Numbered from the stretch's first letter, positions 10,136 to 21,509 are shown. The stretch: DNA of 64,000 nt from Adiantum capillus-veneris (GCA_014529385.2 CM043953.1:93315342-93379341), one strand, 5' to 3'. Notes: generated by a model from the sequence alone, not told the origin. Program-made: numbers and translations.

Positions 10136-12075
10136 CCAATTCTATCTTTAGACACAGCTACGACTCCATCAACAGTGTCGGCAAAGCAATTGCTTCTTGC
10201 CAAAAAGACAATTAAACAGAGAGCAGTAGAGTTACAGCTATTACTTGCAAAGAAAGTAGGAAACCTCAACGGCGAATGCCAATAAGCATTTTGCTTATTC
10301 CCTTCTCTTGCACAACATTAATTTTTCCATGCATTGACCGAGTATGCATAAAATTCGGCCACATTAATCGGCAAGGCATTAGCACAACTTTTTCAACCTA
10401 TGCACGGCACATACTCCGAGGCGAAACCTTGTCGTCCGGGGGGACTCCGGCTAGGAGGGGGGGAGGCATTCTAGAGGCACTCTCAAATGCGGAACCAATG
10501 ACAGAAACAACAAAAAAGGGCATGATTTTCGACTATTTTAAGGGTTGTTGTTTGATTGCGAAATTTTTTGGAGTAACCCAAGCACATATTCCCTTATACA
10601 GCATGAATCTACAGTTATATGGGGCCAAACGCCAAATCAAGCCCCTAGGTGTGTGTATACATGTAGAAATAGCCATTTTTCGGGCAAAATATTGGTAAAA
10701 CGGAGAAATCCGGTCATAAAAATTGCATGTGAGTGTATATAATGTGTTGCGGTGATGTTTGTGATTTATTATGATTTTTGGGAATTTTTTGGGTTTGATT
10801 TGCTATTTTCCTTTTAATTTTGTTAATTTTCGATAGAAAAACTTCAAAAATACAAAAAGCGGGTGAAAAACAGTCGTAATGAAAAACAAAAAATATGGTG
10901 ATGATCAGTGACTATAGGACAACCTATGGTACAGTGGGGGTGCAATTATGAGACTGGAGCAGAAAGCGTGTTTTGGCCAGGTTTTGACCGAAATGCCAAA
11001 TTTCTGGTAAATAGAGCAAACAGAGTCCAAATCAAGAAATTTTTGAGCCTAAACCGCATCTTGCAAGAAGATAGGAGCACATGTCAAATTTCATGAAAAG
11101 TGGTTCGGGGACCTCCATTATAAGAAATTTTCACCCCATTTTTAGCTCATTTTCACTATTGACTTTTTGGAGAAAGGTTCTGCCACCTAGAGCGGATCGA
11201 CTTTCCAGCAGCTTCTACGACGCACACGACTACCCGACGAGCTCCAAACATGAGAGGTAGGCTCACCACCTTGAGCTTTTCGCGCATGTTTGTCGTTATG
11301 TCGCGAAAACTAGCGTAGAGGTCACACACAAAGCGAGCGGTAGAGACCTGCAAGTAGAGACGGCGGCCTAACGGCTAACCCGAAAGCAACAAGACTTCAT
11401 TGGCAGCTTACCCTAGTCTAGGAGACCAGTCCTGGATAGCCAAAGGCAGCGGGAAACCATTGGGAAAAACCCTAATTTCCAAAAACCTGCAAGAGGCCAC
11501 CAAATGGGAAATCGGCGAAACGGCGACCAAATGCTACCAAAATTCATGGGTAGGAGCATCTCAACATGCTCGACAAGTCTATATGACCCGCATGACCAAA
11601 AAGTGACCCGAAGCGGCACTAAACCTCAGAAACGGCATCAAACACACAAAGCGTCAAAATACACTTGCGGCCAAACCGCAAGTCCGTTTGCCACCAAACT
11701 TCACGAGCGGCTTTCCTAGAACATCAACAACCAAGTCCTATGGTGGAAGACCACCACAAATCATCAAAGGTATGTAAACGCAACCACGGGTGCCTCTAGA
11801 GCGACAAATTGCCAAATGGAGCTCCGGTGAAGCCAAAGTCGACAAAAACCATACGGCAAGGATCCCCAAGGGATCGGGAAGCTATGGAGACCAACATCGA
11901 GAAATTCCATCGCCAAAAAGCACTCCAAAAGTCAGAAAACGGCTCAGAGGCTCTGAAGTCCACACAGGGAGTTATACTCTATACATTTGATTTTTTTGTT
12001 GAAATTAAGCTCAAAAGGGACTTAGGGGGGCAAAGGGCAAGCAGTGGGAGCACTAGCACTGAAAAAATCACCAAT

Positions 12076-12099
12076 AGACATCCTACGCGTAGGATGTCT
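12076..12099. repeat. Perfect palindrome, copy 1 of 7 (24 bp)
   Basis: Self-complementary core ACATCCTACGCGTAGGATGT with two further matching bases on each side, centred on the ACGCGT hexamer. Confidence 0.97.
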
Positions 12100-12359
12100 C
12101 AAGGGCACTTTTTGGCACAAACCTCAACAATTTTTGTCATGCACATGTTCTGAATGACATTTACAAGCCATACACCAAGTTTCATCACATTTGGACCAGA
12201 TTTGACCTCATATGCATGGAAAAACGCAAAGTTAGGGCATAGAGGCAATAATGGGCCATTGACCTACCAAATCTTGTCCAAATCTCAAGAAACTTGCACA
12301 ACACACTCACATACACATCAGCAAACAATCTGTGTGGTCAGGGAGAAAAAAGGATGAAA

Positions 12360-12385
12360 TAGACATCCTACGCGTAGGATGTCTA
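12360..12385. repeat. Perfect palindrome, copy 2 of 7 (26 bp)
   Basis: Same core, with self-complementarity extending to 26 bp. It lies about 285 bp from copy 1. Confidence 0.97.
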
Positions 12386-12649
12386 ATGAACCTTTTTGGC
12401 ATGGAAAGGATGTTTTATCATTCCAGATCTAATTATCTCATCATCAAGAGCCCATATGACAGGTTTGAATCCATTCTAATCACTTTTGACCCCCAACACC
12501 TTCAAGATACACTTTTTGAGCCCAAAAAAATACCTCAAAAAGCCTTACAAGCATCAAATCTTGTCCAAATTCAAATCCAAGAACAGGGCCATGTTCCATA
12601 GGCCAAGGACAACCCACAAAACAAGTTTCATGCAATTCTGATGAAAAAG

Positions 12650-12669
12650 ACATCCTACGCGTAGGATGT
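12650..12669. repeat. Palindrome, copy 3 of 7 (20-bp core)
   Basis: Only the 20-bp core is self-complementary; the next outer pair is lost (G on the left, A on the right). It is about 287 bp from copy 2 and is preceded by the shared flank TTCTGATGAAAAAG. Confidence 0.95.
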
Positions 12670-12932
12670 ATCCAGCATAAATTTAGCCTTCTGTGCAAGA
12701 AATGACATCATGGGAGCCAATACCATGGTGCATTGAGCCCATATACCAATTTTCAACCCATTTGGACATCAATTGCTACCTATGATGGACATTCTACCCA
12801 AAATGTGACCTAAAGCCTGAATAAGCCCCAAAAATCCACTTTTTGATATCCAAATTCAAATCCAAGCATATAGCCATGTTCCATGAGCCTTACACTACCT
12901 TCATGTCAAGTATGAACCAATTCTGATGAAAA

Positions 12933-12956
12933 AGACATCCTACGCGTAGGATGTCT
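12933..12956. repeat. Perfect palindrome, copy 4 of 7 (24 bp)
   Basis: Same 24-bp palindrome about 285 bp from copy 3, with the same upstream flank TTCTGATGAAAAAG. It is the last copy before the ORF3 start codon at 13122. Confidence 0.97.
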
Positions 12957-13121
12957 AAATAGAAATTTTTGGCCAAATTTGCATTGTGAGCACATGCACA
13001 GCTTCACAAGTTCCTTTTAAGCTATAATTCCAATTTTCAAGTCATTTGGATAAGTAAAACTCAGTTTCGTAGCTAATATGGAAAAAATGCTAACTTTGGA
13101 TTACTGAGTGCAACAGGATCT

Positions 13122-16100
13122 ATGGCAACCTCGAAGCCACCAGCAAAGAAGAAAAGAATGACAATCAAAGATTATCTGGACGAGGTGGAGGATTTGTTAG
13201 AGTCCAATGACCTAAAGATCTACCAGGGAGTGTTCAAAGACAATGAAGGCAATGTAATAGAGCTGCCAATGCTGCCAAGAGAGCTCAATGAATTTGTACG
13301 AAGCAAAATGGCTGGCTACTTGGAGAAAATTGACCTCCATAACTACTTCGAGGCGATACCAGCAGGGGTGGACATCAAAAGAGTATGGGAGTTTGTAACA
13401 AGAATCAAAGAGGATGGAGTGGCCAAGGTGACAGATTTACAAGGCAGACCAAATACAAAGATCATAATCACGGAGCGGGTTGTAGCCGATGCACTAGACC
13501 TCTCCAATCAAGGAGACAGTGTAACAAAAAGAAGGGACGAAGTCAAGGTGTACAAAGAGAAAAAGGCCAATTACACCTTTGAAGACATTGCCAACCCAAA
13601 AGTGGCAATTATGTGCCAGTTGTACAACCAGTACTTCCACATGTGCACTAAGAGGCCACAGAAGTACAGGATGCCGCCAGGTGCAATTGCCACGACGTTT
13701 AGTTGGGCAATGACAAAAGGCACCCCAAAGATAATCAACTATGCGGCATACATACATGACAGCTTGGTAAAGATGGGCAACAAAAAACCTACACAGTGCT
13801 AGGAGAACTGATAACCAAGGTGGTTTATGCAGCACAACACGCTAAAGGAAGGTGGCCTGACCCACCATCTCAGAATGATTGGCTAAGGGTAAAAGAAGAC
13901 AAGGAAGATGAGCCACAAAGAGCACCAAGGGTGGCTACGAGATTGAAGAGACGGTTAGAGCCAGTTGAAGAGGAGCAACCTGAGCAGAAGAAAGGAAAGA
14001 AGGAGTCTGCTCAAGTGCCGGCCAAAGAAACCAGATCTCAAAAAGCGGCAAGACTCGAGAGGCTGATGGAGAGTTTCCGAGTAGAAAGAACCCTCAAAGG
14101 TGATTTAAACGAACTCTGGAAGCCATCTCTCGAGTCTATGTCCGGATCATCCAGAAGAGTGCAGAGGAACCGCTTTGAAGATTATATCAAGAATTTCGAG
14201 ATTCTTGATTCTGCAGTGGAAAACATTCCCCATGTCCCTTTCACCGAGGAGGAAGTGGAGCAGATAAGGCAGACATTGCTAGATGAACAAGAAAGCCAAG
14301 AAACGGAAAGAAAAACAAAATCAGACAGGGACTTAAAGGGCAAACCGGCAGCTTTACCAGATAGCCCTAAACCCAGCCCATAGCCATCTCCACTGCCCTC
14401 ACCACCTCCTAGCAACCCTCCACCAGAAGACAAGGAGGCTGAGGACAAACAAGAAGAAAGGCAAGCTGAGGAGCAAGAGAAGACAAGGAGGCTGAGGACA
14501 AACAAGAAGAAAGGCAAGCTGAGGAGAAAGAGCAAAGGCAAGAACCTGAGCCAAAGGAAGAGGCCAAGCCTGAGTCTGAGCAAAAAGGATTAGACTAGGC
14601 CTATTATGCATTTTTTGACCTGCTAGCTGCAGGCTATACAAAGGAAGAAGCCGCCATAGTCGCATTCGACTTGGCGAGAACAGGGCATAAAGATCAGATG
14701 CAAGGCATCCGGCTAGTGGAACTTAAAGAAATTTCTACAGACACTGTAGACCTGCACCCGCCCTCCAATGACTTGGCGTGGTGATGACAAAGCTAGCCGG
14801 ATTGAGAGAACAATCCATGGCTTCAGAGGAAGAAATGAAGACTCTCAAAGCCACTAAAGAACAGATCAAAAAGGAAGTGGATTCTCTACAGGCACAAAGC
14901 CAAAGGCAAAAAGAGAGAGAAGATGACCTGTAGGCCAGCTTGGCAATGGCTCTACAAAACTGCCAAGCAATGGAAGAAGCAAATGAGGCAGCAGCAAAAA
15001 GAATACAAGCAGCTGAAGAAAAGTGTCTGCAGCTCAGCAAGTCATTGCGAGATGCTGAAAAAGAACGAGATAATCTGACACTACAGCTGGCAGAAGAAAC
15101 AAAACAAGTAGAGGCTATGAGAAATGCCAAGGAAAAGGCAGAGATAGAACAAGAAGCAAGCTTGGATGAAGTCCTTGAGCTCAAGGACCAATTAAAAGTC
15201 AAAGATCAAACCATCCAGAGACTGCGAGGATCACCTGCTAGAGTTAGAGCTACGAGCTCGGCTCAAATCATTTCCGAGAGTCAAATATATGAAGAGCAAA
15301 TGCAGGTACTTCAGAAGGAGCTGACTCTCGAGAAAAAGCAAAGGTTAATGATGGCTGAAGGGTCTATCGCAATGCAAACAAGAATGGAGGACAGCCAAAA
15401 AGCCCTACAAGAAGAAGTGGAGCGCATAAAGATAAAGCTCGAGGAGGCAGAAAGAGTAAACGTTGAACTTAATGACCTCCTCATGAATATGGGCAGAGAA
15501 GCTGAAGCAGAAAAGCAGACACTCCTCATGCAAATTGAGGAGTTGAAAGGCCAGCAACAAGCAGAGGCAGAAAGCTCAGGGCCAGCCGCCAATGAGGGCA
15601 TCGACCTCGAAAATGTGGCAGATCTTGTGGACACACCCATGCAAGAGGAAAGCATAGCAGGATTTTCTCAAGAGCCACAGGATCTAACACAAGAAGAGGA
15701 GGAAAAATTGCGTAAGGCTATAGAGGCAGAGCTAAGAGAAATCACAAAGGAAGCCTTGGAATGGGAGCAGAGGGTCTTCAAATCTATGACAATTCAGAAG
15801 ATCGACACCAGCAATCTCAGGCGCGAGTGGCTTCAACCCTCTCTCCCATATCCATTGTTGAAGTATGAAGCAGCAAGAATAAACAGGCAAATCAGAGAAG
15901 AGCCAACGGTACCTCTCTACAATGCAGACACCTCGAGGCCAGAAGGAGTTAAGCTCATAGTGGATTCTCAGCCAAAGTGGAGGAAGGCTTTGCTTACCAA
16001 GTACCCACAATACCTAATCCACTTGGTAGAGGCACCTAAACATATCAGAGACAACCTCAGCTTCTGTCCTCTACCAAGGGTTAGGACGTGGAAGGCATAA

Positions 16101-16568
16101 GAAATTTTGCAAAGAAGCCAACCCACTTGGATGAATTACCCAAAGCTGTCGGGCGTGAAGGCAGGTGAGAGAATAAGTGTCCAATACATAGTGAAAACCC
16201 TAACGGGCGCCATAAAATTGTTCAGTGGCTCACCTGACCTCACATGCATTATGATGAGAAAAATTTGCAGAACCATCCTAGCAGTGTTCGAGACCTTCAA
16301 GCCGGGCCAGGTGACTGACAGCATATTCTTCTTCCAAAATACATACAGATGTGCTTACGATCTGTCAGGTCAGCCTTCCAAGGAGGTGATACATGCGCTG
16401 TACCAAAGAATCATGTATCTACCATCCTATTACCTCCAGGCTTTTAAAGAAGCATGCTATACGGGGGTTCTTCACCATGAATACAGATATCTTTGGCCCG
16501 ACAATGCTGAACCTACATGCAAGGTACGAATCACTGCTAAAGATGCGGGAAACGATAAGATGGAGTAA
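13122..16568 (+). pseudogene. ORF3: long coiled-coil protein of the large gypsy element, function unknown
   Basis: One degenerate reading of about 1,100 codons, now in pieces: 13122-13802 (frame 0), 13796-14383 (frame 2, TAG), a shift caused by a 53-bp duplication, frame 1 to about 14770 with a TAG at about 14597, frame 0 from about 14775 with TAG at about 14931, then 14940-16100 and 16107-16568. The N-terminus is basic (PPAKKKRM, a possible nuclear localisation signal). A compact domain follows (WEFVTRIKEDGVAKV, ...YNQYFHMCTKRPQKYRMPPG), then a Pro/Glu/Lys-rich hinge and some 300 residues of heptad-like coiled coil. The end is a globular Cys-containing domain (DLTCIMMRKICRTILAVFE, YLPSYYLQAFKEACYTGVL). 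No membrane segment or signal peptide is seen, so an envelope protein is unlikely. A relic of a homologue lies at 30549-31564. Extra ORFs are known in Athila/Tat/Ogre elements. Confidence 0.7.
14429..14534 (+). repeat. 53-bp tandem duplication in ORF3
   Basis: The segment starting GACAAGGAGGCTGAGGACAA occurs at 14429 and again at 14482. The 53-bp unit is not a multiple of three and moves the reading frame from 2 to 1. The copies are nearly identical, so the duplication is fairly young. Confidence 0.9.
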
Positions 16569-16600
16569 CTGATCAAGGCCATGTCGGGGACGACATGAAC

Positions 16601-16613
16601 AAGGAGGGGGGGG
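16601..16613 (+). promoter_or_regulatory. Polypurine tract ahead of LTR
   Basis: AAGGAGGGGGGGG directly precedes TGTTAGAAGC. A G-rich polypurine tract abutting a TG dinucleotide is the usual plus-strand primer and LTR 5' boundary. Confidence 0.75.
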
Positions 16614-16813
16614 TGTTAGAAGCTGGACACACCCACAACATCTAACTACTCGGCGGACTGTTATTTTTGTAATTATTCATTCATTGAGGAAAACCCGATC
16701 TTTCACCTTGTAAATATTGGGACTTGCAGAAGTTTCCGGATTGCATCCCAGTTTTGATAGTTAGATTGAGTAGATGGTTGATTTTGGAACTTTAGGGTTT
16801 GAGAAGTTGTAAG

Positions 16814-16822
16814 CTATATATA
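16814..16822 (+). promoter_or_regulatory. TATA box of LTR
   Basis: CTATATATA in a GC-poor setting 200 bp after the LTR start, followed 16 bp later by AATAAA. Confidence 0.6.
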
Positions 16823-17190
16823 CCACTTTTTGACCTTAATAAAAAAACCCTTTGTCAAATTAAAAACAAGTTTGAAGTCTGTGAGTGAGCGTACTGTGTA
16901 CGAGAGAGAGAGAGTCCTACCCAAATAGTGCCAAAACATTATTTTGAAACCAAAACCATAAGATGGTTGCATGGGCATGTCTTGCATGATATATTGAGTG
17001 ACTGAATTGGGTTTCACCTCATTTGGGTAAGAAAATTGGGTTCAAAGCGGACTTTAGCACTTTTGATTGAAAAATCAAAAACAACTGAAATTTGGGACTT
17101 TTGACATCCAAATCAAAATCTAAGCATACCATTGGGTTACTGACATCAAGGGGAAGCTGTGGGACAAATCTGGGGTCAAACAGGCCAAAT

Positions 17191-17214
17191 AGACATCCTA
17201 TGCGTAGGATGTCT
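17191..17214. repeat. Palindrome, copy 5 of 7, one C-to-T change
   Basis: Same 24-bp sequence, but the centre reads CTATGCGTAG instead of CTACGCGTAG. The single change is a transition at a CpG and leaves a G:U-compatible pair in RNA. Confidence 0.93.
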
Positions 17215-17315
17215 TCTGAGTGATTTGGGACTCCAAACTGAATTCTGAGTATACCCAAGTGATCAAAAACTCAACGGGAGCCTGGGCTTTGAGTTTGAAG
17301 CCATTCTGATGAAAA

Positions 17316-17339
17316 AGACATCCTACGCGTAGGATGTCT
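17316..17339. repeat. Perfect palindrome, copy 6 of 7 (24 bp)
   Basis: Perfect copy preceded by the same flank (TTCTGATGAAAAAG) as copies 3 and 4 upstream of ORF3, tying the two clusters together. Confidence 0.97.
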
Positions 17340-17591
17340 AATGCAAGAAAATGAAGCCAGACTTTGACTTTGAGCATAGTAAGGTGTTATATAGCCTAAG
17401 GCAAGCCTCCTAGTCAGTTTTGGTCCAATTTGGAGTTTATTAGACTGATCTATACCATCAACAGGCAATCGGAACAGATTTCTGACTCATTGACCAGCTA
17501 ATAGGAGTCCAAATCAAAAAGTAAAAGCAGTTGTAAGCTCAACACAACAAGAGGAAACAACTGTGCAAAAATCCAGGCAAAACACATCAGG

Positions 17592-17615
17592 AGACATCCT
17601 ACGCGTAGGATGTCT
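17592..17615. repeat. Perfect palindrome, copy 7 of 7 (24 bp)
   Basis: Perfect copy 276 bp after copy 6, about 420 bp before the gag start. Confidence 0.97.
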
Positions 17616-18038
17616 ATTGGGACATACTGCAAAGAAAATTTGACCTGGAATAGACAGTGAGATTCCATTTGGCTTAAGGGTTCCAGAACTTCTTTCATAA
17701 GTGAATTTGGACCTTGTTTTCCCATTTGACTAAGCAAAGACTGAATTCAGACTTTTTCGCGTAAATTGACCAACATCTGAGGGAAGTACTGTTTCAGATT
17801 AGCAAACCTAATCCAGAACATCAGCAGTGTATAAAATACTGTCGTGGTTGAGATTAACTTTCCAGTTATACCAATCATTACTAAGATAACCTCTAGCAGT
17901 TAAATGCTTTGATTCAATTGCCAAAATTAAAACGCTTGTGTACAGGTATATTCAGCAACAAAGCAAGAAGTTGTGCAGAGACTGACCCATTGCCAGGTGA
18001 GTGGTTCAAAATTGTGATAAATTGCGTTGATAAGTTTG

Positions 18039-19971
18039 ATGAATTTAAGATCAGGAAGATACATTGTTAGAGACCAGAAAGTGGCAAGTGACCAAGGTAG
18101 CTTAGTGTCCACCGAGGAGAGTGTAACTCAAGCAAGGCTAGATCCTCTAGCACCGATTATAGAGGAAAGTAGTGATACTGACGGTGATCTTCTTAGAGGG
18201 AACAAACTCGAGACGAGCCCTAGACTATTCTGACTATCGAGGCCGCAAGTGCATTTGTATCCAAGAGAGGCCAGCTCAAAGATTGGAGATAATCCGAGTG
18301 TATGATGATGGAGATAGATTCCGAGACGAAAAGGGGAACCACTATTTAATAGTTAGTAACTCTGAAGATTACAACAGATATGGAGATAACATGGCGAAAG
18401 GGAAAATGGTTTCAGAAACTCAAGAACCGCCACCAAACATTGATCGACCCGGAGCTATTTTTATGTATGATAAGAAAACAACTAGGGTTCCAACTTATAA
18501 CGAGAATGTGGGAATCTACAAGCATGAGAGTGAGGGTATTGTATCTTACTTTCGCAGCAAAGAACCATACGTAAACGAACTAAGCAAAGACAAGGTTCTT
18601 TACTTATTCTCTTATGAAACTGCTACGGGGAAGGGCATAGTTTTTGTTGATCGATACGGGCGAGAATACCAACATATTCTCCCAGAGGAAGTAGAAAGAG
18701 AAACAGGTCCAAGAGCATCAGCATATGCTCCTGAGGAAGTGCCAAGAGCATCCCACACCCCAAGCAAGTCAACGAATCCTTTTTCCGATAAGTATGACAC
18801 TACCTCACATTCCACCCGACCGCAAGCATTCAACAACCAAGACCAACCAGCAAACCAGCCATCATTGCAGGCATGGCTTCGACAGAGTGCAACAATGGAA
18901 CCAAACCGAAACCGAGATGGTTATCAAGCCGGACGAGGGCTCAGGGATTTGCATGAACCACCACACTATTCAAAGTATCAAGCAGAGAGTAAGCCAAAGA
19001 CACAAGGGTCGACAGAGCCTGGAGGACCACCCATAGAACGAGTTCGAAGAGAAGCACCACCTCCAGCGAGAACCGTTAGAAATTATGGCTTAGGAGCACC
19101 ATTGGGAGAGGAACCAGCCTATTACAGAAGGCCTGAGGAGGTGTATCGACTTGGACGGGGCGATCCAATGATGAGATTTGTAGACCATCGAAGAATTAGA
19201 CCTTCTCAAGTGCAAAAATGGGTAAACAATAAATACACAGGAAACAGAGACCCAAGAGATCATGTAGAAGCCTTTGTGTGTGTAATTAGAGCCGAAGAGG
19301 TGCTAGATTTTCCTACCCAATTTGCAGGGTTCGGACTAACCCTAGAGGATGATGCTGCAACTTGGTTTGACTCTGTAGAGCGTAGAGACTTTGAGTCGAT
19401 GGAGAAAGTGTTTGACGAGTTTATTGAGGAATTCTCTCAAAGGGGAATAGCTCATAATACCGTCTCACAAATCCATAAATTCAAACAGAAAGATGGAGAA
19501 TCTGTACGGAAGTCAGCCCTAAGACTAAAAAGATATGTTAAGTTTTGTCCTGTGGAAGAACTGCCAACTCAGTCCAGACTTATGCTGATATTCATCCAAG
19601 GACTAAGGAATGCAGATCTCCAGAAAGACTTACATATGAAGAGGAGCACGACGTTGAATGAGTTGACCAAGGAGGCTCTGTACCTTGTGGACAATTGTGC
19701 AGTCTACAAAGAAGGGGAGTTCAAGGACCTTGATGAAGATTCATCTTCACAACAAAGTGGAAGCAAGTCTTCTAAGACAGCACTGAAAGGAGAAATAGCG
19801 GTAAACCAGGAGCAGCTCGTAGATTAAGTGCTAAAAAAGATCAACTTGTACGCCAAACCTCAGGCTAAACAGCCCAAGTGGTGTGCTATTGAACAAAAAT
19901 GAACAAACCATGGGACCGAGGAATGTTATTATAACAAGGGATATGTGAGGGAGAGACCTTATGCTCCCTAA
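18039..19971 (+). pseudogene. gag of large Ty3/gypsy element, copy B (3' truncated)
   Basis: N-terminal gag begins near ATG 18039 in frame 0 (MNLRSGRYIVRD; the LRSG start is common in gag of this element type) and moves to frame 1 at about 18200 (open 18172-19827). An acidic/proline-rich N-terminal region precedes the retrotransposon gag domain (WVNNKYTGNRDPRDHVEAF, DDAATWFDSVERRDFESM, FIEEFSQRG). Stops at about 19825 and 19902 are absent from copy A, while the TAA at about 19969 is shared with it (482-484). Similarity to the start of the window covers 19490-19971, then ends abruptly where unrelated DNA begins. Confidence 0.85.
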
Positions 19972-20380
19972 GTAGAACTACACATTAGGCACTTTAGATT
20001 TCGAAAACGAAGACCTGCAGATTTCGGCCAGACATCCTAAGTGTTTCTGCACCGGGTGTTTTTGGGTCGTGATTTTGGTTCATAGCTTTAGGGAGAGCGG
20101 CCTATTGGTGGTAGTAGGGTCTCCTTTGAGTTCTATGGTGTATCGAGATTGTTTGATGGGTGTTCGGCTCTAGAAAGCGTTGTAGGAAGTTTCCTCTTTT
20201 GCACTCTTGAAGGTTGTGACTTAGAAAATTGGTAGAGACCTCTGTAGGAATTATTTAGGAGTTGGTTGAGTGTAGGTTGACACCTTATGCTTGCTTCCAC
20301 GTGCCTGTGGGTTGAGCTTCGTCCTTAGCTGACATTACATGTTAGGTGAGTTCTCGTTGTGCTGACATCCGTCGCGGTGT
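19972..20380. other. Unassigned junction segment
   Basis: No ORF or known repeat recognised. It lies between the break in copy B gag and the integrase end of the - strand chromovirus, and may be that element's 3' untranslated part. An isolated AGACATCCTAAG at about 20032 resembles half of the gypsy palindrome but is not self-complementary. Confidence 0.4.
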
Positions 20381-21509
20381 ATCCGTCCAACAGTGGCTCT
20401 CCTTTGTAAGGCTTTAGTAGGCTCACATGGAAAGCATTGTGTATGAGCCAATGGTTGGGCAAGTTGAGTTGATAGGCCATCTCATTGATTGGTCTAAGAA
20501 TCTAGAAGGGATCATAGTACCTTTTTGCTAACTTAGCATAGTACTTTTGGTGTCCCGTAGGAGTCTTGCCCGTCGTGTGCCTTAATTGAGCCTTGGGAAA
20601 TTTGAGTAAGACCCAATCATTTTCTTTAAAGGCTTGGGCTCTTCTGTGCTTGTCAGCAGCAACCTTTTGCCTCTGCTGTGAGATGGAGATAGCATCCTTA
20701 ATCTTTTGGAAAGATTCTTATAGGTCTCGGCTATACTCATCTGCAGCGAAGATCTTCCCGTGTACCTTAAGTAGCAGCGGCCTTTTTTATCTTCCCTCAA
20801 TTACCTTAGAAGGTGCTTTTCCCGTGGAAGTATGTACAGTGTTATTGTAGGCATACTCTACTAAGGGTAAGTACTTCTCCCATTGGGATCTTTGATCTAC
20901 TTTCGTTACATAGGCTTTTAGTAGATCGAGAATTGTTAGGTTAGCTATTTCACTTTGGCCATCCGTTTGCAAGTGATAGGCAGAAGAGAAGTTCATCCTT
21001 GTTCCTAAATTCTCAAAGAGACCCTTCCAGAAGTTACTGGTCATTCTAGGATCTCTATCCGACACTATGGACATTGGCAAGCCATGGTACTTGAAGATTT
21101 GTGAAATGAAGAGGGTTGCCATTTGATGGGCTTTGATAGTCTTTTTGAAAGGTATAAAATGAGCTTGTTTACCGAACCTGTCTACTATCGTCCATATTCC
21201 CGTATTCCCATGGATAGACTAAGTCAATCCAAAGATAAAATCCATGGATATGCTCTCCCATGGTGAATTAGGGATTGGCAAAGGTTGAAGCAATCACAGT
21301 TGCTTCCCTCTATCAAACTTCGTCTTTTGGCATACCACACATTTAGAAACATACTCGTGTATGTTTGCTTTCATGGTAGACCAATAGAAATATGTTTCAA
21401 TCCCCTTTAGGGTAGACTGAATCCCTCTATGCCCTACATAAGGAGGAGCATGAGATTCATACATTACTTTCTCATGTAGTGAGTCTATTGCCATAGAGAA
21501 GATAACCAT
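20381..21509 (-). pseudogene. Chromovirus 1 integrase
   Basis: In transcript order: an HHCC zinc module (21509-21294; ESHAPPYVGHRG, YVSKCVVCQKTKF), then the core with Asp in SIVSDRDPRM and Glu in TDGQSEIANL (21122-20787), then a C-terminal segment (20800-20582 and beyond). The first catalytic Asp lies in a stop-containing stretch at about 21260-21180. Several stops and frame changes make it non-functional. Wording and order match Ty3/gypsy chromoviruses. The related element at 33.6 kb still shows a chromodomain remnant; here the 3' end is too diverged to see one. Confidence 0.8.

Larger units (their letters stand above)
10285..13121. other. Non-coding region between post-integrase ORF and ORF3 (leader-like)
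   Basis: No credible coding sequence was found; short open frames here lack recognisable domains. A G-rich tract lies at 10436-10468, a TATA-like GTATATAAT at about 10734-10742, and four palindromes at 12076-12956. From about 12060 on, the DNA is a diverged tandem array with a period near 286 bp. Parts of it (the flank TTCTGATGAAAAAGACATCC) also occur in the LTR/leader ahead of gag in copy B. It looks like an untranslated leader for ORF3, which is an inference. Confidence 0.55.
16614..18000 (+). mobile_element. LTR plus 5' leader shared by copies A and B (right limit uncertain)
   Basis: It starts TGTTAGAAGCTGG right after the polypurine tract. A TATA box (CTATATATA, 16814-16822) and AATAAA (16838-16843) lie about 200 bp inside, as expected for U3/R. 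Three palindromes follow at 17191-17615, so they fall in the transcribed U5 or leader. No convincing tRNA primer site was found between 16900 and 18030, so the LTR end is not fixed. The gag start of copy B follows at about 18039. The region therefore acts as 3' LTR for copy A and 5' LTR/leader for copy B. Confidence 0.6.

Noticed and set aside
10436-10468. G-rich tract as a polypurine tract ending the element before ORF3
   Set aside because: It is not followed by TG or by any LTR-like sequence, unlike the tract at 16601.
10276-10698. 140-codon open frame after the post-integrase ORF
   Set aside because: No domain, runs through the G-rich tract, and shows nothing typical of a protein.
14182-15655. 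Reverse-strand Ser/Leu-rich frames opposite ORF3
   Set aside because: Antisense shadows of Glu/Lys/Gln-rich coiled-coil codons.
13122-16568. ORF3 as the upstream ORF1 of copy B (Ogre-type order) rather than the 3' ORF of copy A
   Set aside because: Not excluded, but the polypurine tract, TG start and TATA at 16601-16822 put an LTR between ORF3 and gag B. ORF3 is therefore assigned to copy A.
20032-20043. Eighth palindrome copy (AGACATCCTAAG)
   Set aside because: Only half of the word is present and it is not self-complementary; it may be chance.
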